DNA of 64,000 nt from Terriglobus sp. RCC_193. GTDB lineage: Bacteria; Acidobacteriota; Terriglobia; Terriglobales; Acidobacteriaceae. Location of the stretch: positions 1,240,001 through 1,304,000 of the forward strand of contig NZ_JBFUPK010000001.1 in NCBI RefSeq assembly GCF_041355105.1, written 5' to 3'. A program made the translations under genes and the position numbers. The notes under the pieces were generated by a model. It was not told where the DNA came from, made no database searches, and was given only the letters and a program-made list of their open reading frames with translations. Shown here piece by piece: positions 27,140 to 35,883 of this stretch (the stretch's first letter is position 1; the number at the start of each line of letters is the position of its first letter).

Positions 27140-27751
27140 CTAGAAGTTGAAGACAACGCCCGCCGTTGGAACGAGGGTCTGGGCATACTTATCGAGCTTT
27201 GGAGACCCGGAGCCAAAGGCTGGGGCCTTGTACAGGTAGTTCTTTCCTTGCAGACGAAGCGCGAGATGCCTGCTCATTGGGACGTCTATGCCGCCTCCGA
27301 ATGCGATCACGGGAGCCATCTGCGATTCAAAGGACGTTGCGTTCGGTTGAACAAAGAACATCTCCCCGCCGCCGACATACAGAAATGAATTGAACCGTCT
27401 TGTCAGGGGGTTCGGAAGGTTGATGACGGCACCACCCGTCAGGGTATGGACGTCGGACTTGAGCCGGAACGTACTCGTGGAAGTCAGGAACTTTTGCGAG
27501 TTCCTGAAGTAGTCGTAGTCCGCCTCGACGCCTAACCAATGGTTGAAGTTGAATCGATAGCTGCCCTCCGCCAACCCCGCCGATGTGGGGTCATAGGTCA
27601 AACCATTGCTCGTGATCTTGCGCGTGATACTGCCGCCGACGCTGACGGCAATCTGCTGCCGTGCGGCGCGTTCGGCCGTATAGGTGGCCTGGCCGTGCAA
27701 GGCGGAAGAAAAAAGAAAGATTGCGATGGAGGCTAAGAGCTTGTTCTGCAT
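27140..27751 (-). CDS. Outer-membrane beta-barrel protein
   Basis: The 203-residue protein has a signal peptide (LLASIAIFLFSSALHGQ). The mature part shows alternating strands (VSVGGSITRKI, SYRFNFNHWLGVEADYDYF, HTLTGGAVINLP, SFLYVGGGEMFFVQ, LALRLQGKNYLY) and ends with VVFNF, a terminal aromatic as in porin-like barrels. The size fits an eight-stranded OmpA/OmpW-like barrel. It has its own TetR operator at 27793-27812. A function as pore or surface protein is inferred from the fold alone. Confidence 0.75.
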   Translation of the reverse strand: MQNKLLASIAIFLFSSALHGQATYTAERAARQQIAVSVGGSITRKITSNGLTYDPTSAGLAEGSYRFNFNHWLGVEADYDYFRNSQKFLTSTSTFRLKSDVHTLTGGAVINLPNPLTRRFNSFLYVGGGEMFFVQPNATSFESQMAPVIAFGGGIDVPMSRHLALRLQGKNYLYKAPAFGSGSPKLDKYAQTLVPTAGVVFNF

Positions 27752-27792
27752 CAGTGTCCCCTTTTGAAAGGAATAGAATTTTCAGTCGCCAT

Positions 27793-27812
27793 AATACGTA
27801 CTGGTAGGTATT
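27793..27812. promoter_or_regulatory. TetR operator copy 2
   Basis: AATACGTACTGGTAGGTATT is a near-palindrome 42-61 bp upstream of the beta-barrel ATG. It differs from copy 3 by two bases in one half and the centre. Confidence 0.8.
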
Positions 27813-27855
27813 AGAAGCGATGGGCGGCAGTTTGATTCAGCAATTTGGAAATTGT

Positions 27856-29553
27856 TTAATCGGGGCTCCGCAGTAACTCTGTCGTCCCGTTCGGTGAGTT
27901 CGGTTGATCCGCTAGGTATTGATGGATCAACGAAATGGCAATGCTGCCTTCGCCAACGGCGCTAGCCACGCGTTTCACCGATCCATGACGCACGTCTCCT
28001 GCGCAAAAAAAACCGGGGAGACTTGTTTCAAGGTGGAAGGGCGGAGCGCCTTTGCTGCGATGCCCAGCCTCCCTCAGATCCCGACCGGTTAGGACGAATC
28101 CGTCCTCGTCCCGCTCGATGGACATGGACAGCCAATCTGTTTTGGCCTCTGCTCCAATCATGATGTACATCGTGTCAACGGGATGTTCGAGTTCATCAGC
28201 AGTGGTGCTATTGCGCGTCTGAACAGAGTGCAAGCGCCCCATCCCGTTCACGGCATAGACGGTTGTTTCGCACTCGACATCGATGTTGCTTCGGCTAGTG
28301 ATCTGGCGCACGAGGTATTCCGACATGCTTGTTTCCAAGCGCGTCCCTCGAACTACGATCGTTACTTTCTTGGCATACCGGGAGACATAGAGTGCGGCCT
28401 GCCCTGCGGAATTGCCTCCACCAACGATGAAGACCGTCTTACCGGTCACGTGCGGCGGTTCGATCGAGCCACTTCCGTAATAGCAACCTCTTCCGACTAA
28501 GCGGTCCAGCCCTGCGGCTTCTAAGCGGCGCCACTCCACTCCCGTAGTCAGTAATACAGTCCGAGCTTGAATGACATCTCCGCCATCAAGAATGAGGCAG
28601 AAAGAACCGTCGTCGTTCTTTCGAACTTGCTGAACTTCGCGGGTCAGGACGATCTCGGCTCCAAAGCGCTGCGCTTGCTTCTCAGCGCGCCCGCTCAGAT
28701 CGTCCCCCGAAATGCCACTGGAGAATCCCAGATAGTTCTCGATCCGCGAAGAGGTTCCGGCCTGGCCTCCCACGGCATGCCGTTCGATCAGGGCAACGGA
28801 GAGTCCCTCCGAACCACCATAGACAGCGGCTGCAAGGCCCGCAGGTCCTCCGCCGATCACCACCAGGTCATAGACCCGTTGGGAAGGGACAGTCCTTATG
28901 GCAAGGGCTTCTGCGAGTTCTCTTGGCGAAACGGTGCAAGCCATCCACTGTTGTCCGTCCACAACAACACACGGGTTGATGTAGTCGGCAGGGACGCACG
29001 ATGGGACTGCGTCCGGATGTCGCGTTCGGTCGACCCACGCGTAAGGTACGCGGTTCAGTTTGAGGAAGGTCCGGAGCTCCGCCAAGTCGGTGATGCGGCC
29101 TGCCCCAACCAACACGACGCGTGCGGAAGGAAGATCTCTCGCGTATCGCTCACTTGTGAGGAGTCGCTCTCGTAACGTGGTCAGGATCGTCACGCCACAC
29201 TGGGATGGTCCCTGAACGAGTGTCTGAAGCTGTTGGGAAGAAAATTGCACGACGCGGGAGGGGCCAACGGCCCGAATCGAGGAGAGGGAGGGGATTTGAA
29301 ACAATGCTCCCGCCTCGCCGAAGAATTCTCCTGGGCCAAAGCGCGCCACGCGAACCTTCTGGCCAAGCACCTCCTTCGTCAGCTCAAGCTCGCCCGCAAG
29401 CACAACAAAGAACTCCAGCGTCTCACCTTCCCGGACCAGCCACTCGCCGCCGTCGAGAATCACATCGGCAACACATTCGGATAGTTCTCGAAGACTCTCC
29501 TCATCGAGATCGGAGAAGAGACTCAACTCTTTCAATACATCGGGGTGGATCAT
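27856..29553 (-). CDS. Cyclic-nucleotide-binding domain fused to thioredoxin-reductase-like FAD oxidoreductase
   Basis: The 565-residue protein begins with a cNMP-binding (Crp-like effector) domain, residues about 8-120, including FGPGEFFGEAGAL. A thioredoxin/glutaredoxin-like segment follows (about 150-225). Residues about 230-545 are a flavin reductase with GGGPAGLAAAVYG (FAD), GGGNSAGQAALYV (NADPH) and FFCAGDVRHGSVKRVA. At the usual C-x-x-C site the sequence reads GRGCYYGSG with one cysteine only, so it cannot be a classical thioredoxin reductase. It has a perfect TetR operator 17 bp upstream of the ATG. Substrate unknown. Confidence 0.8.
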   Translation of the reverse strand: MIHPDVLKELSLFSDLDEESLRELSECVADVILDGGEWLVREGETLEFFVVLAGELELTKEVLGQKVRVARFGPGEFFGEAGALFQIPSLSSIRAVGPSRVVQFSSQQLQTLVQGPSQCGVTILTTLRERLLTSERYARDLPSARVVLVGAGRITDLAELRTFLKLNRVPYAWVDRTRHPDAVPSCVPADYINPCVVVDGQQWMACTVSPRELAEALAIRTVPSQRVYDLVVIGGGPAGLAAAVYGGSEGLSVALIERHAVGGQAGTSSRIENYLGFSSGISGDDLSGRAEKQAQRFGAEIVLTREVQQVRKNDDGSFCLILDGGDVIQARTVLLTTGVEWRRLEAAGLDRLVGRGCYYGSGSIEPPHVTGKTVFIVGGGNSAGQAALYVSRYAKKVTIVVRGTRLETSMSEYLVRQITSRSNIDVECETTVYAVNGMGRLHSVQTRNSTTADELEHPVDTMYIMIGAEAKTDWLSMSIERDEDGFVLTGRDLREAGHRSKGAPPFHLETSLPGFFCAGDVRHGSVKRVASAVGEGSIAISLIHQYLADQPNSPNGTTELLRSPD

Positions 29554-29569
29554 GGGTCAGTCCTCATCT

Positions 29570-29589
29570 AATACGTACCAGTACGTATT
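29570..29589. promoter_or_regulatory. TetR operator copy 3 (most symmetric)
   Basis: AATACGTACCAGTACGTATT has perfectly matched 9-bp halves around a CA centre. It lies 17 bp upstream of the flavin reductase ATG, where it would overlap the promoter. Confidence 0.85.
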
Positions 29590-29661
29590 CTATCCTACGT
29601 AATCCCACATCGTAGCAAAAACGTGTGCGGCGCCGAATCGGGGGCGGGCCTTCGTGACGAG

Positions 29662-31182
29662 TCAAACTTTTTGTTGCCTTAAGAGCCACCTCTTCGCGGC
29701 TTCGATGTAAAAGAACTTTCGAGCTGCCCCCATGTGATCGACATCCGCAAACGTAAGGAAAGTGATGTTGCCGCCTTTCCCTAGGTAATCGTCAATTTGT
29801 GCGGTAAGTTTCTTCTGGTCGCTAATCGGGAAGATCAACGCGGGATCGAGTCGCTCTTGAGGTCGCGTGACCTTGGCTCCTGCTTGCTCCCAGATGGGAA
29901 CGCACTTTTCATTCCATGTGGTCGATTTGGCGTCGTTCTCTCCAGTGAGGATGAGGACATTCTGCTTGGTGAGATTAACGACATCACCAGGCCGTTGCTG
30001 GCCGGCAATGATCAGACCGGCAGCGAATGTCTGCGGGTGCTTCGCCATCATCCAGAGGGATGTCATGGCTCCCATAGACCAGCCGGTGGTGTAGACCCTT
30101 TTCGGATCGATCTTTAAGACCTTGTCCACTCTGTCTTCCAGATTCGGGTTGCCGTAGTTCCAGGTGTTCTTGAGGAAGGACTCGACGAGTCTGTACGTGT
30201 TCTCGACGTCGTAGGTGTGCTCCCAATAATCGTTCATGGTGGTGCGCTCATAGCGCGGCGTGATCACCACACACTCACGCTGTGCCTGTTCCTCCGGCAA
30301 CCCCCAGATGCTGGCGATCACGCCATCAGTGAGTGTCTCCGCAGACGTCCCGGTATAGCTTGTTCCCGAATGCGTGATGGCAATGACCAGCGGGTATTCC
30401 TTGTTCTCCCCACCGTTCTTCAGGAAGGACTTTGGGAGGTAGATGCTGTACTCCAACATGGCAGAACGCGTGTCATCCCACCACCAGTGGCTTTGCTCCC
30501 AGGCACTGATCCCCCGAACCATGACGTTATTGCCGCGTCCAGCTACGTTGTCCATGCCAGTTGTAGTTGCGGCGTAGACCCTGCCGTCAATGGTCTTGAT
30601 CCCTTTGTCCTGCGCGATGGAGACCCTATCGCTGTCGGCGCTTTGGGCGCTCAAGTCCGGATCATGCGCGAATTCAGCGATGACGTACTTGCCGGAGATG
30701 TCTTTCCGACTGTTCAGTAGTCCAGGTTCTGCGTTGGTGTAGACAGCCGCGACTGTGCGGGGCTTGGACACCGATACGGTTGCATTTTGTGCCATGACTG
30801 GACCGCCTGGCAGGCCCCCACCGCCCGGGCCACCGGGAGCACCCATCATTCCGCCGCCGGCACCTCGGACGGCAGGGAAAACGTTGGCAGTGTATGTATC
30901 CAACGCTAGGCTTGAGGGATCAATCACGGCGTCGTACTGGATCGCGATGCCGTAAACCTTTTTGCCACCGCCCGTCACCTCACAGAGGGCGTAGATCGTT
31001 TGAATGCCCGGAGCCTTCTTCGCTCCGCGTCCGGGCCCGCCCGGTCCTCCCGCCGCCTGAAAGTCTCGTGCATTCCCGTCAGGAGCTTGCTGGGCTTCGA
31101 GTTGAGGAAGAGCCGAACCGGCGAGAAGCGCACCCGCCATCGAACTCACCTTCATGAAAGCTCTACGCGTTAAATCATTCAT
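29662..31182 (-). CDS. Tat-exported alpha/beta-hydrolase (esterase/PHB-depolymerase-like)
   Basis: The 506-residue protein starts MNDLTRRAFMK, a twin-arginine signal followed by a hydrophobic region and an AQQA cleavage site. Glycine/proline-rich low-complexity segments occur near residues 45-55 and 108-130. The catalytic domain is C-terminal: YPLVIAITHSG strand, GWSMGAMTSLWM nucleophile elbow (near 365), an Asp in LTGENDAKS, and a His in FADVDHMGAA. This matches secreted esterases or depolymerases with a prolyl-oligopeptidase-like fold. It is divergent from a TetR-monooxygenase pair and may share its control. Confidence 0.75.
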   Translation of the reverse strand: MNDLTRRAFMKVSSMAGALLAGSALPQLEAQQAPDGNARDFQAAGGPGGPGRGAKKAPGIQTIYALCEVTGGGKKVYGIAIQYDAVIDPSSLALDTYTANVFPAVRGAGGGMMGAPGGPGGGGLPGGPVMAQNATVSVSKPRTVAAVYTNAEPGLLNSRKDISGKYVIAEFAHDPDLSAQSADSDRVSIAQDKGIKTIDGRVYAATTTGMDNVAGRGNNVMVRGISAWEQSHWWWDDTRSAMLEYSIYLPKSFLKNGGENKEYPLVIAITHSGTSYTGTSAETLTDGVIASIWGLPEEQAQRECVVITPRYERTTMNDYWEHTYDVENTYRLVESFLKNTWNYGNPNLEDRVDKVLKIDPKRVYTTGWSMGAMTSLWMMAKHPQTFAAGLIIAGQQRPGDVVNLTKQNVLILTGENDAKSTTWNEKCVPIWEQAGAKVTRPQERLDPALIFPISDQKKLTAQIDDYLGKGGNITFLTFADVDHMGAARKFFYIEAAKRWLLRQQKV

Positions 31183-31304
31183 TTCGCTATCTCCTTGAAT
31201 TCATAGACGACGCCAGACGTGGCGAGACTACGTCCTGATGTGAAAGCCGCTACGGCCAAAAAATAGATAACCGGCCAGTCAGTAATTTGCATCATACTAG
31301 TTGT
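31183..31304. promoter_or_regulatory. Divergent promoter region of esterase and TetR-monooxygenase operon
   Basis: Within this 122-bp gap ACCGGCCAGT (31270-31279) is a near-palindrome and CATAC-TAGTT-GTATG (about 31292-31306) is an inverted repeat overlapping the TetR start. Either could be the autoregulatory site of the TetR protein. No strong Shine-Dalgarno sequence precedes the ATG at 31305. Confidence 0.4.
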
Positions 31305-32003
31305 ATGCAGGATGATTTGAAATTTCGACGGCGCAAAGCGGCTCGGCCACAGGAGATCGTTGACGCAGCAGCGGATGTATTCGCGGAGAAGGGGTTCGCT
31401 GCGAGCAAACTTGAAGACATCGGCAAGCGTGCCGGAATCTCCAAAGGCACACTGTACCTGTACTACCCGACGAAGGAAGCGCTGTTTGAAGCGGTGGTGA
31501 AGTCCTACGCATCGTCGACGCTGAGCGATATGCAGGACCTCATCGCAAATGCGGAAGGAAGCATCGTCGATTTCTTGCCCAGGCTTTTCGCAGCGGCTTT
31601 AGAGAAGATCGGAACCAGCCGCATCCCTGCTGTCGCAAAGATGGTGATCTCGGAAGCTGGAAATTTTCCTGAGCTTGCCCGGCTATGGCAGAGCCAAGTC
31701 ATTGCACCGATGCTTGCTGCGTTCCGTGAACGGATACGGCGGGAGCAGAGCTCAGGACAAATCGCTGCAGGTCCACCTGAACTCTATGCGATCTGCATGA
31801 TGTCACCCATGGTCATCTCGTTACTGCTCCGTGAAGCGTTCGGAGGCACGCTTATGCCACCGGAACTGCTCGCTCAACTGCCAGGCATCCACTCTCGCGT
31901 CCTCTCTCAAGGACTTTCCGGCGCTGCACCGAAGCGACCGGGTAAAAAAGCAGCGCAACCAAGCAGGATTCGAAAAGTGTCACCGAATAAAGGAGCAGTT
32001 TAA
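31305..32003 (+). CDS. TetR/AcrR family regulator
   Basis: The protein has 232 residues from ATG 31305; a TTG at 31287 would add six residues. The helix-turn-helix is PQEIVDAAADVFAEKGFAASKLEDIGKRAGISKGTLYLYYPTKEALF in pieces typical of AcrR relatives. The C-terminus is basic (KRPGKKAAQPSRIRK). Its stop overlaps the ATG of the monooxygenase gene by one base, so the regulator and enzyme are coupled. It most likely senses an aromatic or hydrophobic compound handled by the enzyme. Confidence 0.85.
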   Translation: MQDDLKFRRRKAARPQEIVDAAADVFAEKGFAASKLEDIGKRAGISKGTLYLYYPTKEALFEAVVKSYASSTLSDMQDLIANAEGSIVDFLPRLFAAALEKIGTSRIPAVAKMVISEAGNFPELARLWQSQVIAPMLAAFRERIRREQSSGQIAAGPPELYAICMMSPMVISLLLREAFGGTLMPPELLAQLPGIHSRVLSQGLSGAAPKRPGKKAAQPSRIRKVSPNKGAV

Positions 32004-33535
32004 TGAGCGAACAAGTATTGATCGTAGGAGCGGGCCCCACCGGCATGGTGTTAGCGCTCTGGTTGAATAAGCTCGGCGTGAAGTTCCGCATCTTGGACAG
32101 GGCCCCCGGCCCCGGCACCACGTCGCGTGCCATGGCCGTTCAAGCACGCACGCTGGAGCTTTACCAGCAATTGGATCTTTCCGAGACTGTTGTAAAACAG
32201 GGCAAGCTCGGGATGGCGAATAACTTCTGGGCAGGCGGCGTGAAGAAAGCCACAGTGGAACTTGGCGAGCTCGGTAAGGGCTTAACGCCCTACCCCTATA
32301 TGCTCGTTTTCCCGCAAGATCGCCACGAGAAGTTACTGGCCGACCGCCTAGCGGCTGCCGGAGTCACGATCGAACGCAACGTCGAGGTGCTTTCATACCA
32401 AGACCTAGGCACACACATCAGTGCCGTCTATCGGGAGGTGAGCGGCGAGCAAAAAACGATCGATGCACAGTACATTGTTGGATGCGATGGCGCGCACTCG
32501 CTTGTCCGCAAAGGCTTGGGGGTGGACTTTCCTGGCGGCACCTACGACAAGGTCTTCTACGTTGCGGACGTTGAGGCAAGCGGGCCCGTAATCGATGGAA
32601 ACATGCACATCGACTTTGAGAAGTCCGACTTCATGATGGTGATGAACTATGCCGAACCTGGATTGGCCCGGCTGATCGGCACCGTAAAGGCAGCCGACGA
32701 TGCAGACCTGAAAGCGATGCGTTTTGAAGATGTCTCGCAAGGCGCGATGAAATCGCTCAAGATCGACGTGCACAAGGTGAATTGGTTTTCTGTATACCGT
32801 GTTCATCACCGGGTGGCGTCGACCTTCCACAAGGGCCGCGCGTTTATTGCAGGCGATGCGGGGCATATTCATAGTCCGGCTGGTGGTCAGGGTATGAACA
32901 CCGGCATCGGTGACTCCATCAATCTTGCTTGGAAACTAGCTGCAGTACTTCACGGCGAAGCTACCGAAGCTCTGCTTGACACCTACGATCCCGAACGCCA
33001 AACGTTCGCAACAAAACTGGTTCACACGACAGATAAGCTCTTCACCTTGGCGACGGCGGAAGGTGGCTTTGCCAACTTCTTTCGTGCCGATCTCTTTCCC
33101 GCGATCATTCCGTTGGCGATGGGAGTGGATTTCACGAAGTCTTTTCTCTTTCACGCGATCTCTCAAATTGATTTGAACTACCGCGAGAGCCCGATAAGCG
33201 CCGGAAGCGCTGGCAAAGTTAAGGGTGGCGAGCGTTTGCCCTGGGTGTCTATTGATGGCCGCAGCAACTTCGACTATCTGCCCATGACATGGAACGTGCA
33301 GGTGTATGGATCGGCCAGCCCCGCTCTTACTGATTGGTGCAAGCGGAAGAGTCTGCCACTTGCGACGTTCCCGTGGGGTCAAGAATATGACGACGCAGGC
33401 TTCAAGAAAGATGCTGTGTACCTGCTGCGCCCCGACACGTACGTCGCTTTCGCCTCCAAGGATCAGGCTGTAGAGAAATTGGATCAGTTCCTTGAAAGCA
33501 AAGGCTTGATGCCAGGCGGCTCGCTGAAAAGCTGA
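32003..33535 (+). CDS. FAD-dependent aromatic monooxygenase (PheA/TfdB/MhpA-like)
   Basis: The 510-residue protein starts at ATG 32003 with AGGAG eight bases upstream. It has the class A flavoprotein hydroxylase signatures: VGAGPTGMVLALWL (FAD ADP-binding, residues 7-20), VGCDGAHSLVR (DG motif, near 160), and AGDAGHIHSPAGGQGMNTG (GD motif, near 290). The C-terminal third is thioredoxin-like as in phenol hydroxylase relatives. The reaction is NAD(P)H-dependent ring hydroxylation or, in close relatives, drug inactivation. The substrate is unknown; the adjacent TetR probably controls it. Confidence 0.85.
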   Translation: MSEQVLIVGAGPTGMVLALWLNKLGVKFRILDRAPGPGTTSRAMAVQARTLELYQQLDLSETVVKQGKLGMANNFWAGGVKKATVELGELGKGLTPYPYMLVFPQDRHEKLLADRLAAAGVTIERNVEVLSYQDLGTHISAVYREVSGEQKTIDAQYIVGCDGAHSLVRKGLGVDFPGGTYDKVFYVADVEASGPVIDGNMHIDFEKSDFMMVMNYAEPGLARLIGTVKAADDADLKAMRFEDVSQGAMKSLKIDVHKVNWFSVYRVHHRVASTFHKGRAFIAGDAGHIHSPAGGQGMNTGIGDSINLAWKLAAVLHGEATEALLDTYDPERQTFATKLVHTTDKLFTLATAEGGFANFFRADLFPAIIPLAMGVDFTKSFLFHAISQIDLNYRESPISAGSAGKVKGGERLPWVSIDGRSNFDYLPMTWNVQVYGSASPALTDWCKRKSLPLATFPWGQEYDDAGFKKDAVYLLRPDTYVAFASKDQAVEKLDQFLESKGLMPGGSLKS

Positions 33536-33546
33536 TGAGGGTGTGC

Positions 33547-33586
33547 GGGAAGAGTGGAAGGCGCTTGTTGACCTTCCGCTCTTCCC
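33547..33586 (+). terminator. Hairpin downstream of the monooxygenase gene
   Basis: GGGAAGAG-T-GGAAGG (33547-33561) pairs with CCTTCC-G-CTCTTCCC (33572-33586) over 14 bp around a 10-base loop, starting 12 bp after the stop codon. No run of T follows, so it may stabilise the mRNA end or act as a weak terminator. Confidence 0.55.
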
Positions 33587-33650
33587 CATAAGCAAACCGC
33601 CACACACGTTCGCTTGGTCCTCAACGCGCTTTCGTTTTTAGGAGAAGAAG

Positions 33651-35477
33651 ATGCAACAACAACCGAAGTCCGCCACGTCAGCACTGCAAGCCACAGCAGT
33701 GATCGGTGTCACCGATTCCGCATCCGAAGAAACTCGGCCATCGGCTTATCCGACCGAGTGGAACGTAGCCTTCGGCCCTACGGCTCCGTTGCAGATTGCC
33801 CCTCCAGCACCCTTTGGTGTCGAGGATGATGGCAACTATCGATTCCCGTTGTGGACCGAACGCTACACAGGTTTCAACCCGCAGGAGGTCGTCTACCCAG
33901 CCGGCCTTGTGACCCACATTGGAGCCCCGGCCCTCAAAGTAGCCATCCGCAAACTCCAGGATGTTCCTATCAAGCTCCGCGACGGCGTGACGATCTATGC
34001 GGACATCTTGCGGGCTGCGGACGCACCGGCTGATATGAAACTGCCAACGATCATTGCATGGTCTCCGTATGGGAAAACAACGCCCAAAAATCACGCCTTT
34101 CAGCATTGGATTGCGCAGTTACCAGTGGATCGAGTGAGTGGTTTGGCTGTCACGGAAGGTCCAGACCCGAATTTCTGGGTGCCCAACGGATACAACGTTG
34201 TCCACATCGATCCTCGCGGCGTCAACAGTTCCGAAGGTCATGTGCACTGGTGGGGGAGCGTTAATGCGCACGATGGCTATGACGTTGTTGAATGGATTGC
34301 AGAACAGTCTTGGAGCAGCGGCAAAGTTGGTATGTCAGGAGTGTCCTGGCTCGGCCTCAGTCAGTACTACGTAGCGTCGACGAATCCGCCACACTTAGCG
34401 GCGATCGCCCCGCGAGCTCACACGGCTGACATCTATCGTCAGTTCTACGTGATGACAGGCGGAATACCCTCCGTCACGCCTTTCTTCAAGGAGCTCATCG
34501 ATGGGATCATGGGCGACGGCTCTTTGACGGAACGCTTCGATGCAATGGCGGTCGAACAGCCACTCATGAATGCCTACTGGGAGGACAAGCGGGCCAAAGT
34601 TGAACATATTCATGGCCCGGCTGTGTATGCGGTCGCTGGCTACGGCGGCTTCGGGTCTACGAGCGACGCAATCCTTGGCATCCCCGACGGCAAGAAATGG
34701 CTTCGATACGCGAGAAACTATCATCTTGCCGATTACTATTCGGAAGCTGCTCTCGCACAAGAGAAAGCATTCTTCGACCATTACTTAAAGGGTGCCGATA
34801 ATGGTTGGGAACGCGATACGCCGAAGGTGGTGGTTGAGGTCTTGGAGCCTGGCGTTGAGACGGGCGTAGCCCTGACCCTAATCGGTAACGAGTGGCCCCT
34901 GCAAGACACGGAATACCGAAAACTCTATCTCGATGCCGCGACCAACTCCATCAATACGACCGTCCCCACAGAGGTATCGGTTGCGCCTTACGATGCGATG
35001 ACAGGCAAACGAGTCTTCATGCATACGTTCGAGCAAGACACAACAGTCGCTGGCTTCATGAAAGGAAAGTTTTGGGTCCAGACGAACGGGGCCAATGATA
35101 TGGACCTTTTCGTGAGGGTTGAGAAAGTCAAAGGAGACGCAGTTATCCCTCTCACTATCAATAATGCCCGTCTTCGAGTGTCTCTGCGGGAGCTTGATCC
35201 TGCGTTATCGACGGATTTTCGTCCTGTACAGAGCTTCCGAAAAAGTCAACTTCTCGCCCCAGACGAAGTGGTGGCGGTTGAGGTTTGGCTTCAATCCCAC
35301 GCCATGATGTTCCGTAGCGGTGAACAGCTGCGCCTAACAATCGGCGGCAGAGCTCTAGCGGAAACCTCGTTCGGCACAGCTTCCGGACTCAGAACAACAG
35401 GAGTCCACACGATTCACGCTGGTTCGGAGCACAACAGTTATCTTCAGATACCCATTCCCTCCGCCGATGCTCGGTGA
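33651..35477 (+). CDS. CocE/NonD-family X-Pro dipeptidyl-peptidase-like hydrolase
   Basis: The 608-residue protein has a good ribosome site (TTAGGAGAAG). Residues about 105-120 (VPIKLRDGVTIYADILR) start the catalytic domain. GKVGMSGVSWLGLSQY near residue 230 holds the nucleophilic Ser. The C-terminal part (from about 400) is the jelly-roll domain of CocE-like enzymes (VWLQSHAMMFRSGEQLRLTIGG). Family members cleave acyl-, ester- or X-Pro bonds. No signal peptide is seen. It follows the monooxygenase after a hairpin and may be part of the same catabolic locus. Confidence 0.8.
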   Translation: MQQQPKSATSALQATAVIGVTDSASEETRPSAYPTEWNVAFGPTAPLQIAPPAPFGVEDDGNYRFPLWTERYTGFNPQEVVYPAGLVTHIGAPALKVAIRKLQDVPIKLRDGVTIYADILRAADAPADMKLPTIIAWSPYGKTTPKNHAFQHWIAQLPVDRVSGLAVTEGPDPNFWVPNGYNVVHIDPRGVNSSEGHVHWWGSVNAHDGYDVVEWIAEQSWSSGKVGMSGVSWLGLSQYYVASTNPPHLAAIAPRAHTADIYRQFYVMTGGIPSVTPFFKELIDGIMGDGSLTERFDAMAVEQPLMNAYWEDKRAKVEHIHGPAVYAVAGYGGFGSTSDAILGIPDGKKWLRYARNYHLADYYSEAALAQEKAFFDHYLKGADNGWERDTPKVVVEVLEPGVETGVALTLIGNEWPLQDTEYRKLYLDAATNSINTTVPTEVSVAPYDAMTGKRVFMHTFEQDTTVAGFMKGKFWVQTNGANDMDLFVRVEKVKGDAVIPLTINNARLRVSLRELDPALSTDFRPVQSFRKSQLLAPDEVVAVEVWLQSHAMMFRSGEQLRLTIGGRALAETSFGTASGLRTTGVHTIHAGSEHNSYLQIPIPSADAR

Positions 35478-35665
35478 CCCGTATCGAGGTTAATCACTGT
35501 GGATCGAGTGCACCTCGCACGTTGGTTCGGCTCCTCCATTGAGGTGCGTTTCTCAGCGAAATCTTAGGAGCAAGTATGACGCTCCTAGACGCCGCCTTCC
35601 ATAATCACAAATTTTCGGGATGGCCTTTTAGGACGAGTGCTTGATCCAAGGAGGTTGAAACAGCG

Positions 35666-35878
35666 ATGGGTGCAAGTTCCGCAGATGAGCAAGACGGACA
35701 AGCCTGGGAGAGCGTTCACGTTTGTCCGAACTGTGGACACATTATCAATCTCGCCGAATTGGACCTAAGAGCAATTACGACAGGAATCGTGACCTGTCCG
35801 GTTTGCGAGTGGTCTGGACAAATCGAAATCGGAGTCGTTAACCAAGTGCCTCGGAAGCGACCGCGCTCCGCTGAATAG
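35666..35878 (+). CDS. Small zinc-ribbon protein
   Basis: The 70-residue protein has two C-x-x-C pairs, VCPNCGHIINL and TCPVCEWSGQI, spaced like a zinc ribbon. A strong AAGGAGG ribosome site precedes the ATG at 35666, which supports a real gene. The function is unknown; similar small ribbons often bind proteins or nucleic acids. The gap before it (35478-35665) contains only an inverted pair GCACCTC/GAGGTGC. Confidence 0.6.
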   Translation: MGASSADEQDGQAWESVHVCPNCGHIINLAELDLRAITTGIVTCPVCEWSGQIEIGVVNQVPRKRPRSAE

Positions 35879-35883
35879 CGGCA

